In this document: one piece after another, positions 52,563 to 60,540 of the stretch
Numbering within the stretch: position 1 is the first letter of the stretch
Layout: the number at the start of each line of letters is the position of its first letter
Assembly (NCBI RefSeq): GCF_004022265.1
Contig: NZ_SAVB01000005.1
Coordinates: 1-64,000 of the forward strand
Source of the DNA: Paenirhodobacter ferrireducens
Lineage (GTDB): Bacteria > Pseudomonadota > Alphaproteobacteria > Rhodobacterales > Rhodobacteraceae
Reading direction: 5' to 3'
Length of the DNA: 64,000 nucleotides
Translations under genes and position numbers: made by a program
Notes under the pieces: generated by a model
Told to the model about the DNA's origin: nothing
Seen by the model: only the letters and a program-made list of their open reading frames with translations
Databases searched by the model: none

Positions 52563-53551
52563 GTCATCGCCCTTTCCATGCTGAAACTGTCAGCCCGCGC
52601 CTCGGGCACCGGATAGGCGCAGGCGAGGGTGCGGCCGTCGGGCTGCGCGAGCAGATCGGGGCGGGCGCGGCTGCAGGCGTCATGCGCGCGGGTGCAGCGC
52701 GGGGCGAAGGCGCAGCCCGGCGGCAGGGCGCGCGGATCGGGCACCGTGCCCGGGATCGGCACCAGCCGCCGCCGCGGCCCGGTCATCTGCGGGATCGCGT
52801 CGAAAAGGCCGCGGGTATAGGGGTGGCGCGGATGCGCGAACAGGCGCTCGACCGGCCCCGCCTCGACGATCCGGCCGGCATACATCACGCAGACCCGCTC
52901 GCAGATCTGCGCGACGGCGCCCAGATCGTGGCTGATGAAGACGGTGGCCATGCCGGTCTCGCGCCGCAGCCGGGCCAGAAGCTCGAGGATCTGCGCCTGA
53001 ATCGTGGCATCGAGCGCGGTGGTCGGCTCGTCGGCGATCAGCAGGTCGGGCCGGCCGGCCAGCGCCATCGCGATCATCAGCCGCTGACACTGGCCGCCGG
53101 AAAATTCGTGGGTGTAGAGGTCGAAGCGGCGCGGCGCGTCGGGGATGCCGACCATCTCCATCAGCCGGATCGCCTCGGCCTTCGCCGCCGCGCCGCGCAG
53201 GTCGCGGTGCAGCCGCAGCGCCTCGCAGATCTGCCGGCCCACCCGGATCACCGGGTTCAGCGCGCTCGATGGGTCCTGGAAGATCATCGCGATGCGCTTG
53301 CCGCGCACGGTTTCCAGCGCCTCGCGCGGTGCGCCCACCAGCTCGCCCGCGCCAAGCCGCACCGAGCCCGTGACCCGTGCCTTCGCCGGCAGCAGGCCAA
53401 GCGCCGCAAGCCAGGTCACCGACTTGCCGCAGCCCGACTCGCCCACCAGGCCAAGCGCCTCGCCGGGCGCCACGTCGAGGTCGATGCCATGCAGCACCGG
53501 GACGCCGTCGAAGGCGACGCGCAGGTCGCGGATTTCCACCAGTCTGTCCAT
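52559..53551 (-). CDS. Dipeptide/oligopeptide ABC ATPase, OppD-like
   Basis: 330 residues. Walker A VGESGCGKSVTWLAAL, Q-loop MIFQDPSSALNPVIRV, signature EFSGGQCQRLMIAMAL (Phe and Cys variants in place of the usual LSGGQRQR), Walker B LLIADEPTTALDATIQA and H-loop FISHDLGAV. The C-terminal cysteine extension (PPGCAFAPRCTRAHDAC) is present. GGAAGGA precedes the ATG at 53551. A strong hairpin separates it from the binding-protein gene upstream. Confidence 0.93.
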   Translation of the reverse strand: MDRLVEIRDLRVAFDGVPVLHGIDLDVAPGEALGLVGESGCGKSVTWLAALGLLPAKARVTGSVRLGAGELVGAPREALETVRGKRIAMIFQDPSSALNPVIRVGRQICEALRLHRDLRGAAAKAEAIRLMEMVGIPDAPRRFDLYTHEFSGGQCQRLMIAMALAGRPDLLIADEPTTALDATIQAQILELLARLRRETGMATVFISHDLGAVAQICERVCVMYAGRIVEAGPVERLFAHPRHPYTRGLFDAIPQMTGPRRRLVPIPGTVPDPRALPPGCAFAPRCTRAHDACSRARPDLLAQPDGRTLACAYPVPEARADSFSMERAMT

Positions 53552-53598
53552 GAGATCCTTCCGAAAGGCGCGCATCCGGCCGGGACCGGAATGCAAAG

Positions 53599-53625
53599 CC
53601 CCGGCGGGCACGCGGCCCGCCGGGG
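53599..53625 (-). other. Strong intercistronic hairpin between binding-protein and ATPase genes
   Basis: An 11-bp perfect stem (CCCCGGCGGGC/GCCCGCCGGGG) with a five-base loop and no T-run lies ~20 bases after the binding-protein stop. Hairpins at this position in ABC operons usually protect the upstream mRNA and lower expression downstream, giving excess binding protein. Confidence 0.6.
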
Positions 53626-53643
53626 GATGGCCGGGGCAGGGGG

Positions 53644-55281
53644 TCAGCCCGCGGCCCAGTTCGAGGCGCGGAAGTCCATCGCGAAGGCCGGTGCCGCCTT
53701 CCAGTGCAGGTCCGAGCGCATGCCGGTGAAGACCGCGTTCTGGTGCAGCACCTGATAGGCCGGGTCCTCGCGCTCAGCGATTTCCAGCATCCGCGCGATC
53801 GCCTTCTTGCGGGTGGCGTGATCGGTCGAGGTCTCCATCACCACCGAGAGCTGGTTCAGCTCGGCGTTGGTCCAGTCCTTCTTCTGCTGGGCCTCGCCGT
53901 TCGGGCCGAACTGCACCACAAGCGGGGTGATCGGGTCGTTGATCAGGTTCGAGGCCGACCAGTCGCGCACGCCCTTGATCCCGGCGGGGTCGTGGATCTG
54001 CGCCCAGTTCTCCTTCATCTCGATCTCGACGTTCATACCGACCTGACGCCACATCTCGACCATGATCTGAGCGGTCGGCGTCTGGTTGGTGTAGTAGTTG
54101 TTCAAGAGCCGATAGGGCACCGCATCGCCCTTGTAATTGGCCTGCTTCAGCAGGTCGCGGGCCAGTTCGGGGTTGTATTCGGGCGCGGCCCAGCCCTCGA
54201 CGAACATGTCCGAGCTGCGGAAGCTGTCGAACTGCAGCCCCGCGGGCACCACCGTCTGCCCGGCCCAGAGCGCCTCGACGATCGCCTGACGGTCGATCGC
54301 ATGGGTCATGGCGCGGCGCACGCGCGGATCGGCCAGCACCTCGTTTTGCGTGTTGAAGACCGAGATCCGGTGGTTCCAGATGGTCGAGCTCTGCACCTCG
54401 AAGCCCGGGGTGCCGGTGACCGCGGCGATCTGGTCGGGCGGCAGGTCGCAGGCGAAGTCGTATTCGCCCGACAGCAGCCCGTTCACCCGGCTCGACACTT
54501 CCGGCACCTCGACGAAGGTGATCTTCTCGAGCGGCGGCTGGCCGCCCCAGTAGTCGTCGAAGGCGACGAGGGTCAGCGACACGTCGGGCTTGAACTCGGC
54601 GACCATGTAGGGGCCGGTGGTGACGGGCCTCGCCGCCCACTCGGCATAGCTTGCCGCCTCGTCCCAGGCGCGGCGGTTGGCGATCTGGCTGCCGAAGGCA
54701 TAGAGCCGGCCCTCGAGCGTCACGTCGGGCGTCGCGTTGTGGAAGCGCACGGTGTACTTGTCGACGATCTCGACGCCCTGCAGCGCCGGCCACAGGCGGC
54801 GGCCGATGCCCGGCACGTTCGCCGGCAGGTCCTTCGCCGTGGCGGGGGTGTAGTTCTCGGCGAAGATCGTGGTGCCGCCGACCGGCTGGGTGTCGCCGAA
54901 GACGCGCTCGGGCGAGAACGAGAAGGCCACGTCCTCGGCGGTCATCTCGTCGCCGTTGTGGAACTTGACGCCTTCGCGCAGCTTCAGCTCGATCGTCTTG
55001 TCGTCGATGCGCGACCACGAGGTCGCCAGCCCCGGCACCGGGCCCTGATCGCCCATCCAGTTGCGCAGGATCAGCCCTTCCCAGAGGTTCGGGAAGAACA
55101 CCCGCTCGCCGACGTTCGACTGTTCGTTCCAGATGTCGAGCGTGTTGTTGTTGGTGATCTTCTGCACCGCGACGGTGATCGAGCGGCGGGCGCCCTGCGC
55201 GCGCAGATAGCCGGGCAGCAGCAGGCTGCCGGTGGTGGCGCCCAGCAGTCCGAGGGCATGGCGGCGGTTCAAGCGGATCAT
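53644..55281 (-). CDS. Dipeptide-type ABC substrate-binding protein, possible Tat signal
   Basis: 545 residues. The N-terminus MIRLNRRHALGLLGATTGSL has a twin arginine followed by a hydrophobic stretch, so export by Tat is possible, with cleavage near residue 29 (LRAQG). The SBP_bac_5 fold is shown by NLWEGLILRNWMGDQGPVPG, LREGVKFHNGDEMTAEDVAF, RPVTTGPYMVAEFKPD and RRAMTHAIDRQAIVEALW. CAGGAGAC precedes the ATG. It is the first gene of the operon that also encodes two ATPases, two permeases and a glycerophosphodiesterase. The ligand is unknown, peptide or otherwise. Confidence 0.93.
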   Translation of the reverse strand: MIRLNRRHALGLLGATTGSLLLPGYLRAQGARRSITVAVQKITNNNTLDIWNEQSNVGERVFFPNLWEGLILRNWMGDQGPVPGLATSWSRIDDKTIELKLREGVKFHNGDEMTAEDVAFSFSPERVFGDTQPVGGTTIFAENYTPATAKDLPANVPGIGRRLWPALQGVEIVDKYTVRFHNATPDVTLEGRLYAFGSQIANRRAWDEAASYAEWAARPVTTGPYMVAEFKPDVSLTLVAFDDYWGGQPPLEKITFVEVPEVSSRVNGLLSGEYDFACDLPPDQIAAVTGTPGFEVQSSTIWNHRISVFNTQNEVLADPRVRRAMTHAIDRQAIVEALWAGQTVVPAGLQFDSFRSSDMFVEGWAAPEYNPELARDLLKQANYKGDAVPYRLLNNYYTNQTPTAQIMVEMWRQVGMNVEIEMKENWAQIHDPAGIKGVRDWSASNLINDPITPLVVQFGPNGEAQQKKDWTNAELNQLSVVMETSTDHATRKKAIARMLEIAEREDPAYQVLHQNAVFTGMRSDLHWKAAPAFAMDFRASNWAAG

Positions 55282-55429
55282 CGGTGTCTCCTGAAATGGC
55301 ACAAGGCGGGGCCGGGCCCCGGGAGCAGGGACCGCCGCGGTGGAGCGGCGGGACTGCCGGTCATTGAGCAGGTTCAGGTGACGTTCCGGCGACCGCCGTG
55401 CGAAACTTGCGTAACAGGCCCGCGCGGGC

Positions 55430-56326
55430 TCAGCCGCGGGGCAGCCAGGGCGGGTGCTCGCCGATCGTGGCGACGAGATGGTCGACGAAGAGCCGCAGCT
55501 TGCGCGGCATCGGCCGGATCGGCGGCCAGACGGCGCTGATCGGCAGGGGCGGCGGGGCAAGGCCCGGCAGCACCGCGACGAGCCGCCCGTCGGCCAGCGC
55601 GTCATGCACGATGAACGAGGGCAGCAACGCAAGGCCCAGCCCGGCAATCGCCATGTCGCGCATCGCCTCGCCGTTGTTCGCGGCGACGCGGGCCGGGCGG
55701 GGCGGCGGCACGCCGGGGCCGAGTTCCCAGGCCTCGCCCGGGCGCGTGTTGAGATAGGTGATCGCCTCGTGCGCGGACAGATCGGCGGCCGTGGCGGGCG
55801 TGCCCATGCGGGCAAGGTAGTCGGGGCTCGCGACGATCGCGCGCGGGTCCTCGCACAACCGGCGCGCCATCAGCGTGCTGTCGCGCAGCCGGCCGATGCG
55901 CAGCGCCACGTCAAAGCCCGCCCGCGCCAGGTCGATGTGCTGGTCGTCATAGTTCAGCACGATCTCAAGCCCCGGATGGGCGCGGGCGAAGCCCGCCACC
56001 ACCGGGCCGAGATGGCGGATGCCGAAGCTCATCGGCGCAGCGATGGCAAGCCGGCCGCGCAGCGCGCCGCTGGCGGCACTTTCGGTGGCGGCAACCAGGG
56101 TGGCCAGCGCCGGGCGCAGCCGCTCGGCCAGCTCCTGCGCGGCGTCGGTCGCGGTGATCCGCCCGGCGCTGCGCAGGAACAGCGCGGTGCCGAGCGCCGC
56201 CTCGAACTCGGCGATGCGCTTGCTGACCACCGATTTCGACAGCCGCAGCCGCGCGCCCGCGGCCGAGACGCTGCCGGTCTCCATCACCGCGAGGAAGGTC
56301 TCGATATCCGCGAGCGTCCAGTTCAT
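55430..56326 (-). CDS. LysR-family transcriptional regulator
   Basis: 298 residues. HTH LRLSKSVVSKRIAEFEAALG with start MNWTLADIETFLAVMETGSV, and an effector domain of the DsdA/TrpI-like layout (LAIAAPMSFGIRHLGPVVAG and GLGLALLPSFIVHDAL). The ATG at 56326 fits the family start, but no clear ribosome-binding site is seen. It lies upstream, on the same strand, of the dipeptide-type ABC operon and downstream of the GNAT/dioxygenase-hydrolase genes. It might regulate either, and relatives next to pirin and glyoxalase genes respond to quinones or electrophiles. Confidence 0.88.
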   Translation of the reverse strand: MNWTLADIETFLAVMETGSVSAAGARLRLSKSVVSKRIAEFEAALGTALFLRSAGRITATDAAQELAERLRPALATLVAATESAASGALRGRLAIAAPMSFGIRHLGPVVAGFARAHPGLEIVLNYDDQHIDLARAGFDVALRIGRLRDSTLMARRLCEDPRAIVASPDYLARMGTPATAADLSAHEAITYLNTRPGEAWELGPGVPPPRPARVAANNGEAMRDMAIAGLGLALLPSFIVHDALADGRLVAVLPGLAPPPLPISAVWPPIRPMPRKLRLFVDHLVATIGEHPPWLPRG

Positions 56327-56375
56327 GCGCAGACGATATCCGCCGCCCGCTCCGTTCGCAAATCCCGAACGCAGC

Positions 56376-56705
56376 TTAAAGCGGCAGTTTCGGTTTCTCG
56401 CCCGGGGCGGTGGTGAAGACATCGGCCCAGTCCGGGTTCCGGGTATAGAGGAGCTGCACATAGGGGCAGAGTGGGATGATCTTCACCCCCTCGGCCCGGG
56501 CATCGGCCACCAGCCGCTCGACCAGCGCCGCGGCGGCGCCGGTGCCGCGCAGGGCCTCCGGCGCGCCGGTGTGATCGGCACTGAGAACCGCCGGGCCGCG
56601 CCGGGTGAAGGTCAGTTCCGCCTCGGCGTCGATGCCGGCGATGTGGGCGACATAGCGCCCGTGCAGGTCGTCGTGCCATTCGCGGGTCAGGGTGATCTCA
56701 GTCAT
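56376..56705 (-). CDS. Small GNAT-fold acetyltransferase (YjdJ-type)
   Basis: 109 residues. A truncated GNAT fold of the YjdJ/GCN5-related group: ADHTGAPEALRGTGAAAALVERLVADAR (acetyl-CoA P-loop, RGTGAA in place of the canonical RGxGxA) and VKIIPLCPYVQLLYTRNPDW at the end. Such proteins bind acetyl-CoA, and some acetylate small amines. The start overlaps the stop of the dioxygenase-hydrolase gene by eight bases, so it is co-translated with it. The substrate is unknown. Confidence 0.85.
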   Translation of the reverse strand: MTEITLTREWHDDLHGRYVAHIAGIDAEAELTFTRRGPAVLSADHTGAPEALRGTGAAAALVERLVADARAEGVKIIPLCPYVQLLYTRNPDWADVFTTAPGEKPKLPL

Positions 56706-58227
56706 CGGTCTCTCCTGTCATCCAATGGTGCACCGCGGCCTCGTCGGCCGTGGTGATGTCATGTCCGGCATCGAGCGCGCGCAGCGTGACCTCGGCCCCG
56801 GCCGCAGTCAGTGCCGCGGTGAGCTTCGGCGCCTCGGCGCGGAAGAAGTCGCGCGTGCCGGTCAGCGCCAGCACCCGGGTGCCGTGCAGGTCAGCCGCGG
56901 GGGCCTGTTCCAGCGCCGCGGCCGGGCGCAGCAGCACCGCGCGCCGCACAGCCCCCGGGTAAAGCTGCAGCACCGCGCCGAGGAACGCCGCCCCGTTCGA
57001 ATAGCCGATCACGCTCAGCCCGTCCGGGTCGAGCCCATAGGCGCGGCGGGCCTCGGTCAGGAAGGCGTCGAAGGCCTCGGCCTCGGCGCGGATGTCGTCC
57101 TGATCGAAGCGCATCAGCCCCTCGCGGCGGAACCAGCGCGGCGTGCCTTCCTCGACCGCCCGGCCGCGCAGGGCGACCAGCGTCGCGTGCGGGGCCACCC
57201 GATGCGCGAAGGGCAGCAGGTCGGCCTCGTTCCCGCCCGAGCCGTGCAGCAGCACGAGCGTCGTGCCGTCCGGCTCTTCGGGGGTGAAGATCCGGTGCAC
57301 GAAGGGCAGATCGCGCTGCGGCAGGCGCGGCGCGCCCGGCAGGGCGAATTGCGGCAGCATCACCCGCAGATCGGCAGCGCGGCGCGGATCGTCGACCGGC
57401 ACGAAGAGCGTCTCGCCCAGATGGTCGGGTGCCTCGTCCACCGCAAAGCCGGGCCCGTCCGTCGCATATTCCAGCAGGCTGCCGCCCGGCTCGCGCACAT
57501 AGAGCGAGGTGAAATAGGTCCGGTCATGCAGCGCAGTGGGCTCGGCCGGGGCCAGTGCCGCCTCCATCGCCGCGACGGCCGCCACATCGGGGGCGCGGAA
57601 GGCGACGTGGTCGATGCCGCCGGTGCCCGGCGCCGCCTCCCAAAACCCGGTCGCGTCGCGGATGTCGAGCGCGTCTGTGTCGGACACCAGCCGCCGCACC
57701 GCGCCCTCGCGCGCCGCCTCGCGATAGCCGAAGCGGGCGACGAAGGCCGCGGTCTCGTCCGGGTGCTCGGTGAAGAGCGTGACCGCACGCAGCCGCCGCG
57801 GCGCCTCGACGGGGCCGAGCGGCGCGGTGGCGGGCAGATCGGCGCCGACCAGCTTCACGATGATGCCGTCGGGGTCCTTCAGCCGCAGCACCGTCTCGCC
57901 GAATTCGCGCAGGGGCCCCTCGACCGGCACATGCGCGGCGAGCGCCCGGGTCAGCCACAGGCCGATGCTGTCGGCGGGAACGGCGAGCGCGATCTCGCCC
58001 GGCGCGCCATGGCCCGCGCGGCCCGGCCCGCCATCCTCCCACACCAGGAAGGTGACGAGCGCGCCGGGCGCGCCGGCGGCATCGCCATAGAACAGGTGCA
58101 GCTGGTTCGCATCCTCGAAGCCGCCGGTGCGCTTGACGAGCCGCAGGCCGAGGAAGCCCGCGTAGAAGTCGACATTCGCCTGAACGCGGCGGGTGAGGGC
58201 GGTGACGTGATGCAGTCCGGTGGTCAT
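56698..58227 (-). CDS. Fusion of ring-cleaving-dioxygenase-type VOC protein and carboxylesterase (MhqE-MhqD-like)
   Basis: 509 residues. Residues ~1-110 and ~148-270 are two vicinal-oxygen-chelate (glyoxalase/dioxygenase) modules with GLHHVTALTRRVQANVDFYA, then GGIDHVAFRAPD and SLLEYATDGPG, giving the His-His-Glu metal site. Residues ~310-505 are an alpha/beta hydrolase of the phospholipase/carboxylesterase group with LLHGSGGNEADLLPF, nucleophile VIGYSNGAAFL and AGHDITT. In Bacillus subtilis the two parts are separate proteins, MhqE/MhqO and MhqD, induced by methylhydroquinone. GAACGCCC preceded by CAGGA sets the ATG at 58227. It diverges from pirin. Confidence 0.87.
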   Translation of the reverse strand: MTTGLHHVTALTRRVQANVDFYAGFLGLRLVKRTGGFEDANQLHLFYGDAAGAPGALVTFLVWEDGGPGRAGHGAPGEIALAVPADSIGLWLTRALAAHVPVEGPLREFGETVLRLKDPDGIIVKLVGADLPATAPLGPVEAPRRLRAVTLFTEHPDETAAFVARFGYREAAREGAVRRLVSDTDALDIRDATGFWEAAPGTGGIDHVAFRAPDVAAVAAMEAALAPAEPTALHDRTYFTSLYVREPGGSLLEYATDGPGFAVDEAPDHLGETLFVPVDDPRRAADLRVMLPQFALPGAPRLPQRDLPFVHRIFTPEEPDGTTLVLLHGSGGNEADLLPFAHRVAPHATLVALRGRAVEEGTPRWFRREGLMRFDQDDIRAEAEAFDAFLTEARRAYGLDPDGLSVIGYSNGAAFLGAVLQLYPGAVRRAVLLRPAAALEQAPAADLHGTRVLALTGTRDFFRAEAPKLTAALTAAGAEVTLRALDAGHDITTADEAAVHHWMTGETDD

Positions 58228-58390
58228 GGGCGTTCTCCTGAAGGAGGTTCGACCAGAAGATAGGGCGCGGCCGCGCGCCGGCGAAGCGGCCCGGAGCAGA
58301 ACCCGGTGTTCTCGAATTGCGAACGTGTTACGTCTCACGCGTTTCATGATTTCGTGCTATCTCAGAGTCAACCAACGACAGGAGAACGCC

Positions 58391-59302
58391 ATGAGCTGGA
58401 ACCCCGCCCTCGCCCCGGGCGATCCCGACACCGTCGGCCCCGACGCGATCGAGACCCCGATCATTCCCCGCGCCCGCGATCTGGGCGGCTTCGAGGTGCA
58501 GCGCCAGATGGTCGGGCCCTTCATCTTCTTCGACCACATCGGCCCGGCCGAGTTCCTCACCGGCAAGGGCATCGACATCCGCCCGCACCCGCATATCGGG
58601 CTGGGCACGGTGACCTATCTCTACCGCGGCGACTTCCACCACCGCGACAGCACCGGCGCCGATCAGGTGATCGTGCCCGGAGAGGTGAACTGGATGGTCG
58701 CGGGCAAGGGCGTGACCCATTCCGAGCGCACCAGCGAGGAAGGCAAGCACGGGCCGCACAGCCTCTATGGCATCCAGACCTGGATCGCGCTGCCCGAGGA
58801 CCGCGAGGACATGGCCCCGGTGTTCGAGCATCACGGCAAGGGCGCGCTGCCGCTCTTCGAGGATGGCGGGGTCAGCGCGCGGCTGATCCTCGGCACCGCC
58901 TATGGCGAGGCAGCGCCGGCGACGATGTTTTCCGAAACCTTCTACCTTGACGTGACGCTGGCCCCCGGCGCCCGCTTCCCGCTGCCCGACGATCACGAGG
59001 ACCGCGGCATCTATGTCACCGAGGGCGAGATCCGTGTCGCCGGTCAGCGCTTCGAGGCGGGGCGGATGATGGTCTTCCGCCCGGGCGACCGGATCACCGT
59101 CGAGGCGGGAGAGCGCGGCGCGCGGATCATGGCGCTTGGCGGTGCCACGCTGAACGGGCCGCGCCACATCTGGTGGAACTTCGTCGCATCGAGCCGCGAG
59201 CGGATCGAGCATGCGAAGGAAGAGTGGCGTGCGGCGCGGTGGGGGCGGGGGCTGTTCGACCTGCCCGCCACCGACCACGACGAGTTCATCCCGCTGCCCT
59301 GA
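58391..59302 (+). CDS. Pirin family protein
   Basis: 303 residues, two cupin domains. The N-terminal domain has the metal-binding residues in RPHPHIGLGTVTYL and GKGVTHSERTSEE (His, His, His, Glu). The C-terminal half includes YVTEGEIRVAGQRFEAGRMM. Bacterial pirins are iron-dependent quercetinases or regulators. CAGGAGAACGCC precedes the ATG, identical to the sequence before the divergent dioxygenase-hydrolase start, in a shared 163-base promoter region. The pairing suggests a common response to quinones or flavonoids. Confidence 0.93.
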   Translation: MSWNPALAPGDPDTVGPDAIETPIIPRARDLGGFEVQRQMVGPFIFFDHIGPAEFLTGKGIDIRPHPHIGLGTVTYLYRGDFHHRDSTGADQVIVPGEVNWMVAGKGVTHSERTSEEGKHGPHSLYGIQTWIALPEDREDMAPVFEHHGKGALPLFEDGGVSARLILGTAYGEAAPATMFSETFYLDVTLAPGARFPLPDDHEDRGIYVTEGEIRVAGQRFEAGRMMVFRPGDRITVEAGERGARIMALGGATLNGPRHIWWNFVASSRERIEHAKEEWRAARWGRGLFDLPATDHDEFIPLP

Positions 59303-59419
59303 GCTGGTCTGCCTCACCCCGCTGCCCCGGTGCATTGACGCGCCGGGGCGCTTGGTGAACTAATCGGCGCCGGACCAAGGCTGCCCCATCGCGCGGGGCG
59401 CCGATGCGGAGGCGCTGCG

Positions 59420-59476
59420 ATGACCCACTTCCCCTTGCGACCGGCGCGCGCGCCCCGTTTCCGGGCGTGCCGATGA
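59420..59476 (+). CDS. Candidate 18-residue leader peptide ahead of the kinase gene
   Basis: ATG at 59420 with an ideal ribosome-binding site (GGAGG, seven-base spacing) and TGA at 59476 overlapping the kinase start in ATGA. The peptide MTHFPLRPARAPRFRACR has five arginines in 18 residues. The kinase itself has no visible ribosome-binding site, so its translation probably depends on reading this ORF. A regulatory leader sensing basic amino acids is conceivable; simple coupling is the safer reading. Confidence 0.5.
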   Translation: MTHFPLRPARAPRFRACR

Positions 59477-60540
59477 GCGAGGCGCTCTCCGACCCGATCT
59501 TCGCCGTCCTCCTCGACAGCCCGCCGCCGCCCGTCGATACCGCGGCGGCCGAGGCGCTGTTGCGCGAGCTTTGGGGGATCGAGGGGCGGGCCGAGAGCCT
59601 CGCTTGCGAGCGCGACGCGAATTTCCGCGTCACCACCGACGCCGGGCCGGGCTATGTGCTGAAGGTCGCAAACCCGGCCGAGGCGCGCGCCACCACCGCG
59701 TTTCAGGTCGAGGCGCTGCGCTGGCTGGAAGGCCGCACCCCGGCGTTGCCGGTGCCGCGGATGGTCGCGACGCGGACGGGTGATTTCCTTGCGCCGCTTA
59801 CCCTTGACGACGGACGGAACAGCACGGTGCGGCTGCTCAGCTGGGTGCCGGGCACGCCGGTGGCGCGCACGGGCGGGGCAGGGCGGCTGGCGGCACAGAT
59901 CGGCACGCTGGCCGCGCAGCTGGGCGCGGGGCTGGCGGGCTTCCGCCATCCCGCCTCGGGGCACGAGATCCTGTGGGACATCCGCCACCTGCCGCGGCTG
60001 ATGCCGCTGCTCGCATCGCTGCCCGCCGGCGCCTTGCGCGACCAGCTTCAGGCCGAGATTGACCATTTCGCCGCCGCGGTGGCGCCGCGCCTGCCCGCGC
60101 TGCGCTGGCAGGTGGTGCACAATGACCTCAACCACCACAACATCGTCATCGACCCACAGGCGCCCGAGCGGATCGCGGGCGTGCTCGACTTCGGCGACAT
60201 GGTGCGCACGCCGCGCGCCGTCGATGTCGCGGTGGCGGCCTCCTATCTCACCCATCTCGAGGACGATCCGCTTGCCCCGGTGGCGCGGATGGTGACGGCC
60301 TATGCCGCGGTCACGCCGCTCGATGCGGCCGAGGTCGAGCTGCTGCGCGACCTGATCGTGGCGCGGCTGGTCGCCTCGATCACCATCACCGAGTGGCGCG
60401 CGGCGCGCTATCCGGAGAATGCCGAGTATATCTTGCGAAACAACCGCGGCGCGCGGGCGGGGATGGCAGGCTTTGCCGCCCTGCCGCGCGAGGTGGTCAC
60501 GGCGGCACTGCGAACCGCGGCAGAGGAGGGCGTGCGATGA
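59473..60540 (+). CDS. Phosphotransferase of the hydroxylysine-kinase-like (APH) family
   Basis: 355 residues. Protein-kinase-like fold with CERDANFRVTTDAGPGYVLK (nucleotide loop and Lys), the catalytic loop VVHNDLNHHNIVID and the metal-binding VLDFGDMVRTP. The closest class is the HYKK/AGPHD1 group, which phosphorylates 5-hydroxylysine and related amino alcohols; aminoglycoside or homoserine kinases are more distant. The ATG at 59473 sits in ATGA with the leader ORF, with no ribosome-binding site of its own. It overlaps the aminotransferase gene by four bases. Related enzymes are often fused with that aminotransferase. Confidence 0.85.
   Translation: MSEALSDPIFAVLLDSPPPPVDTAAAEALLRELWGIEGRAESLACERDANFRVTTDAGPGYVLKVANPAEARATTAFQVEALRWLEGRTPALPVPRMVATRTGDFLAPLTLDDGRNSTVRLLSWVPGTPVARTGGAGRLAAQIGTLAAQLGAGLAGFRHPASGHEILWDIRHLPRLMPLLASLPAGALRDQLQAEIDHFAAAVAPRLPALRWQVVHNDLNHHNIVIDPQAPERIAGVLDFGDMVRTPRAVDVAVAASYLTHLEDDPLAPVARMVTAYAAVTPLDAAEVELLRDLIVARLVASITITEWRAARYPENAEYILRNNRGARAGMAGFAALPREVVTAALRTAAEEGVR

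Noticed and set aside
55282-55429. Pho box upstream of the dipeptide-type operon
   Set aside because: CGTCAC and GGTCAT-like words are present, but not at 11-base spacing in one orientation.
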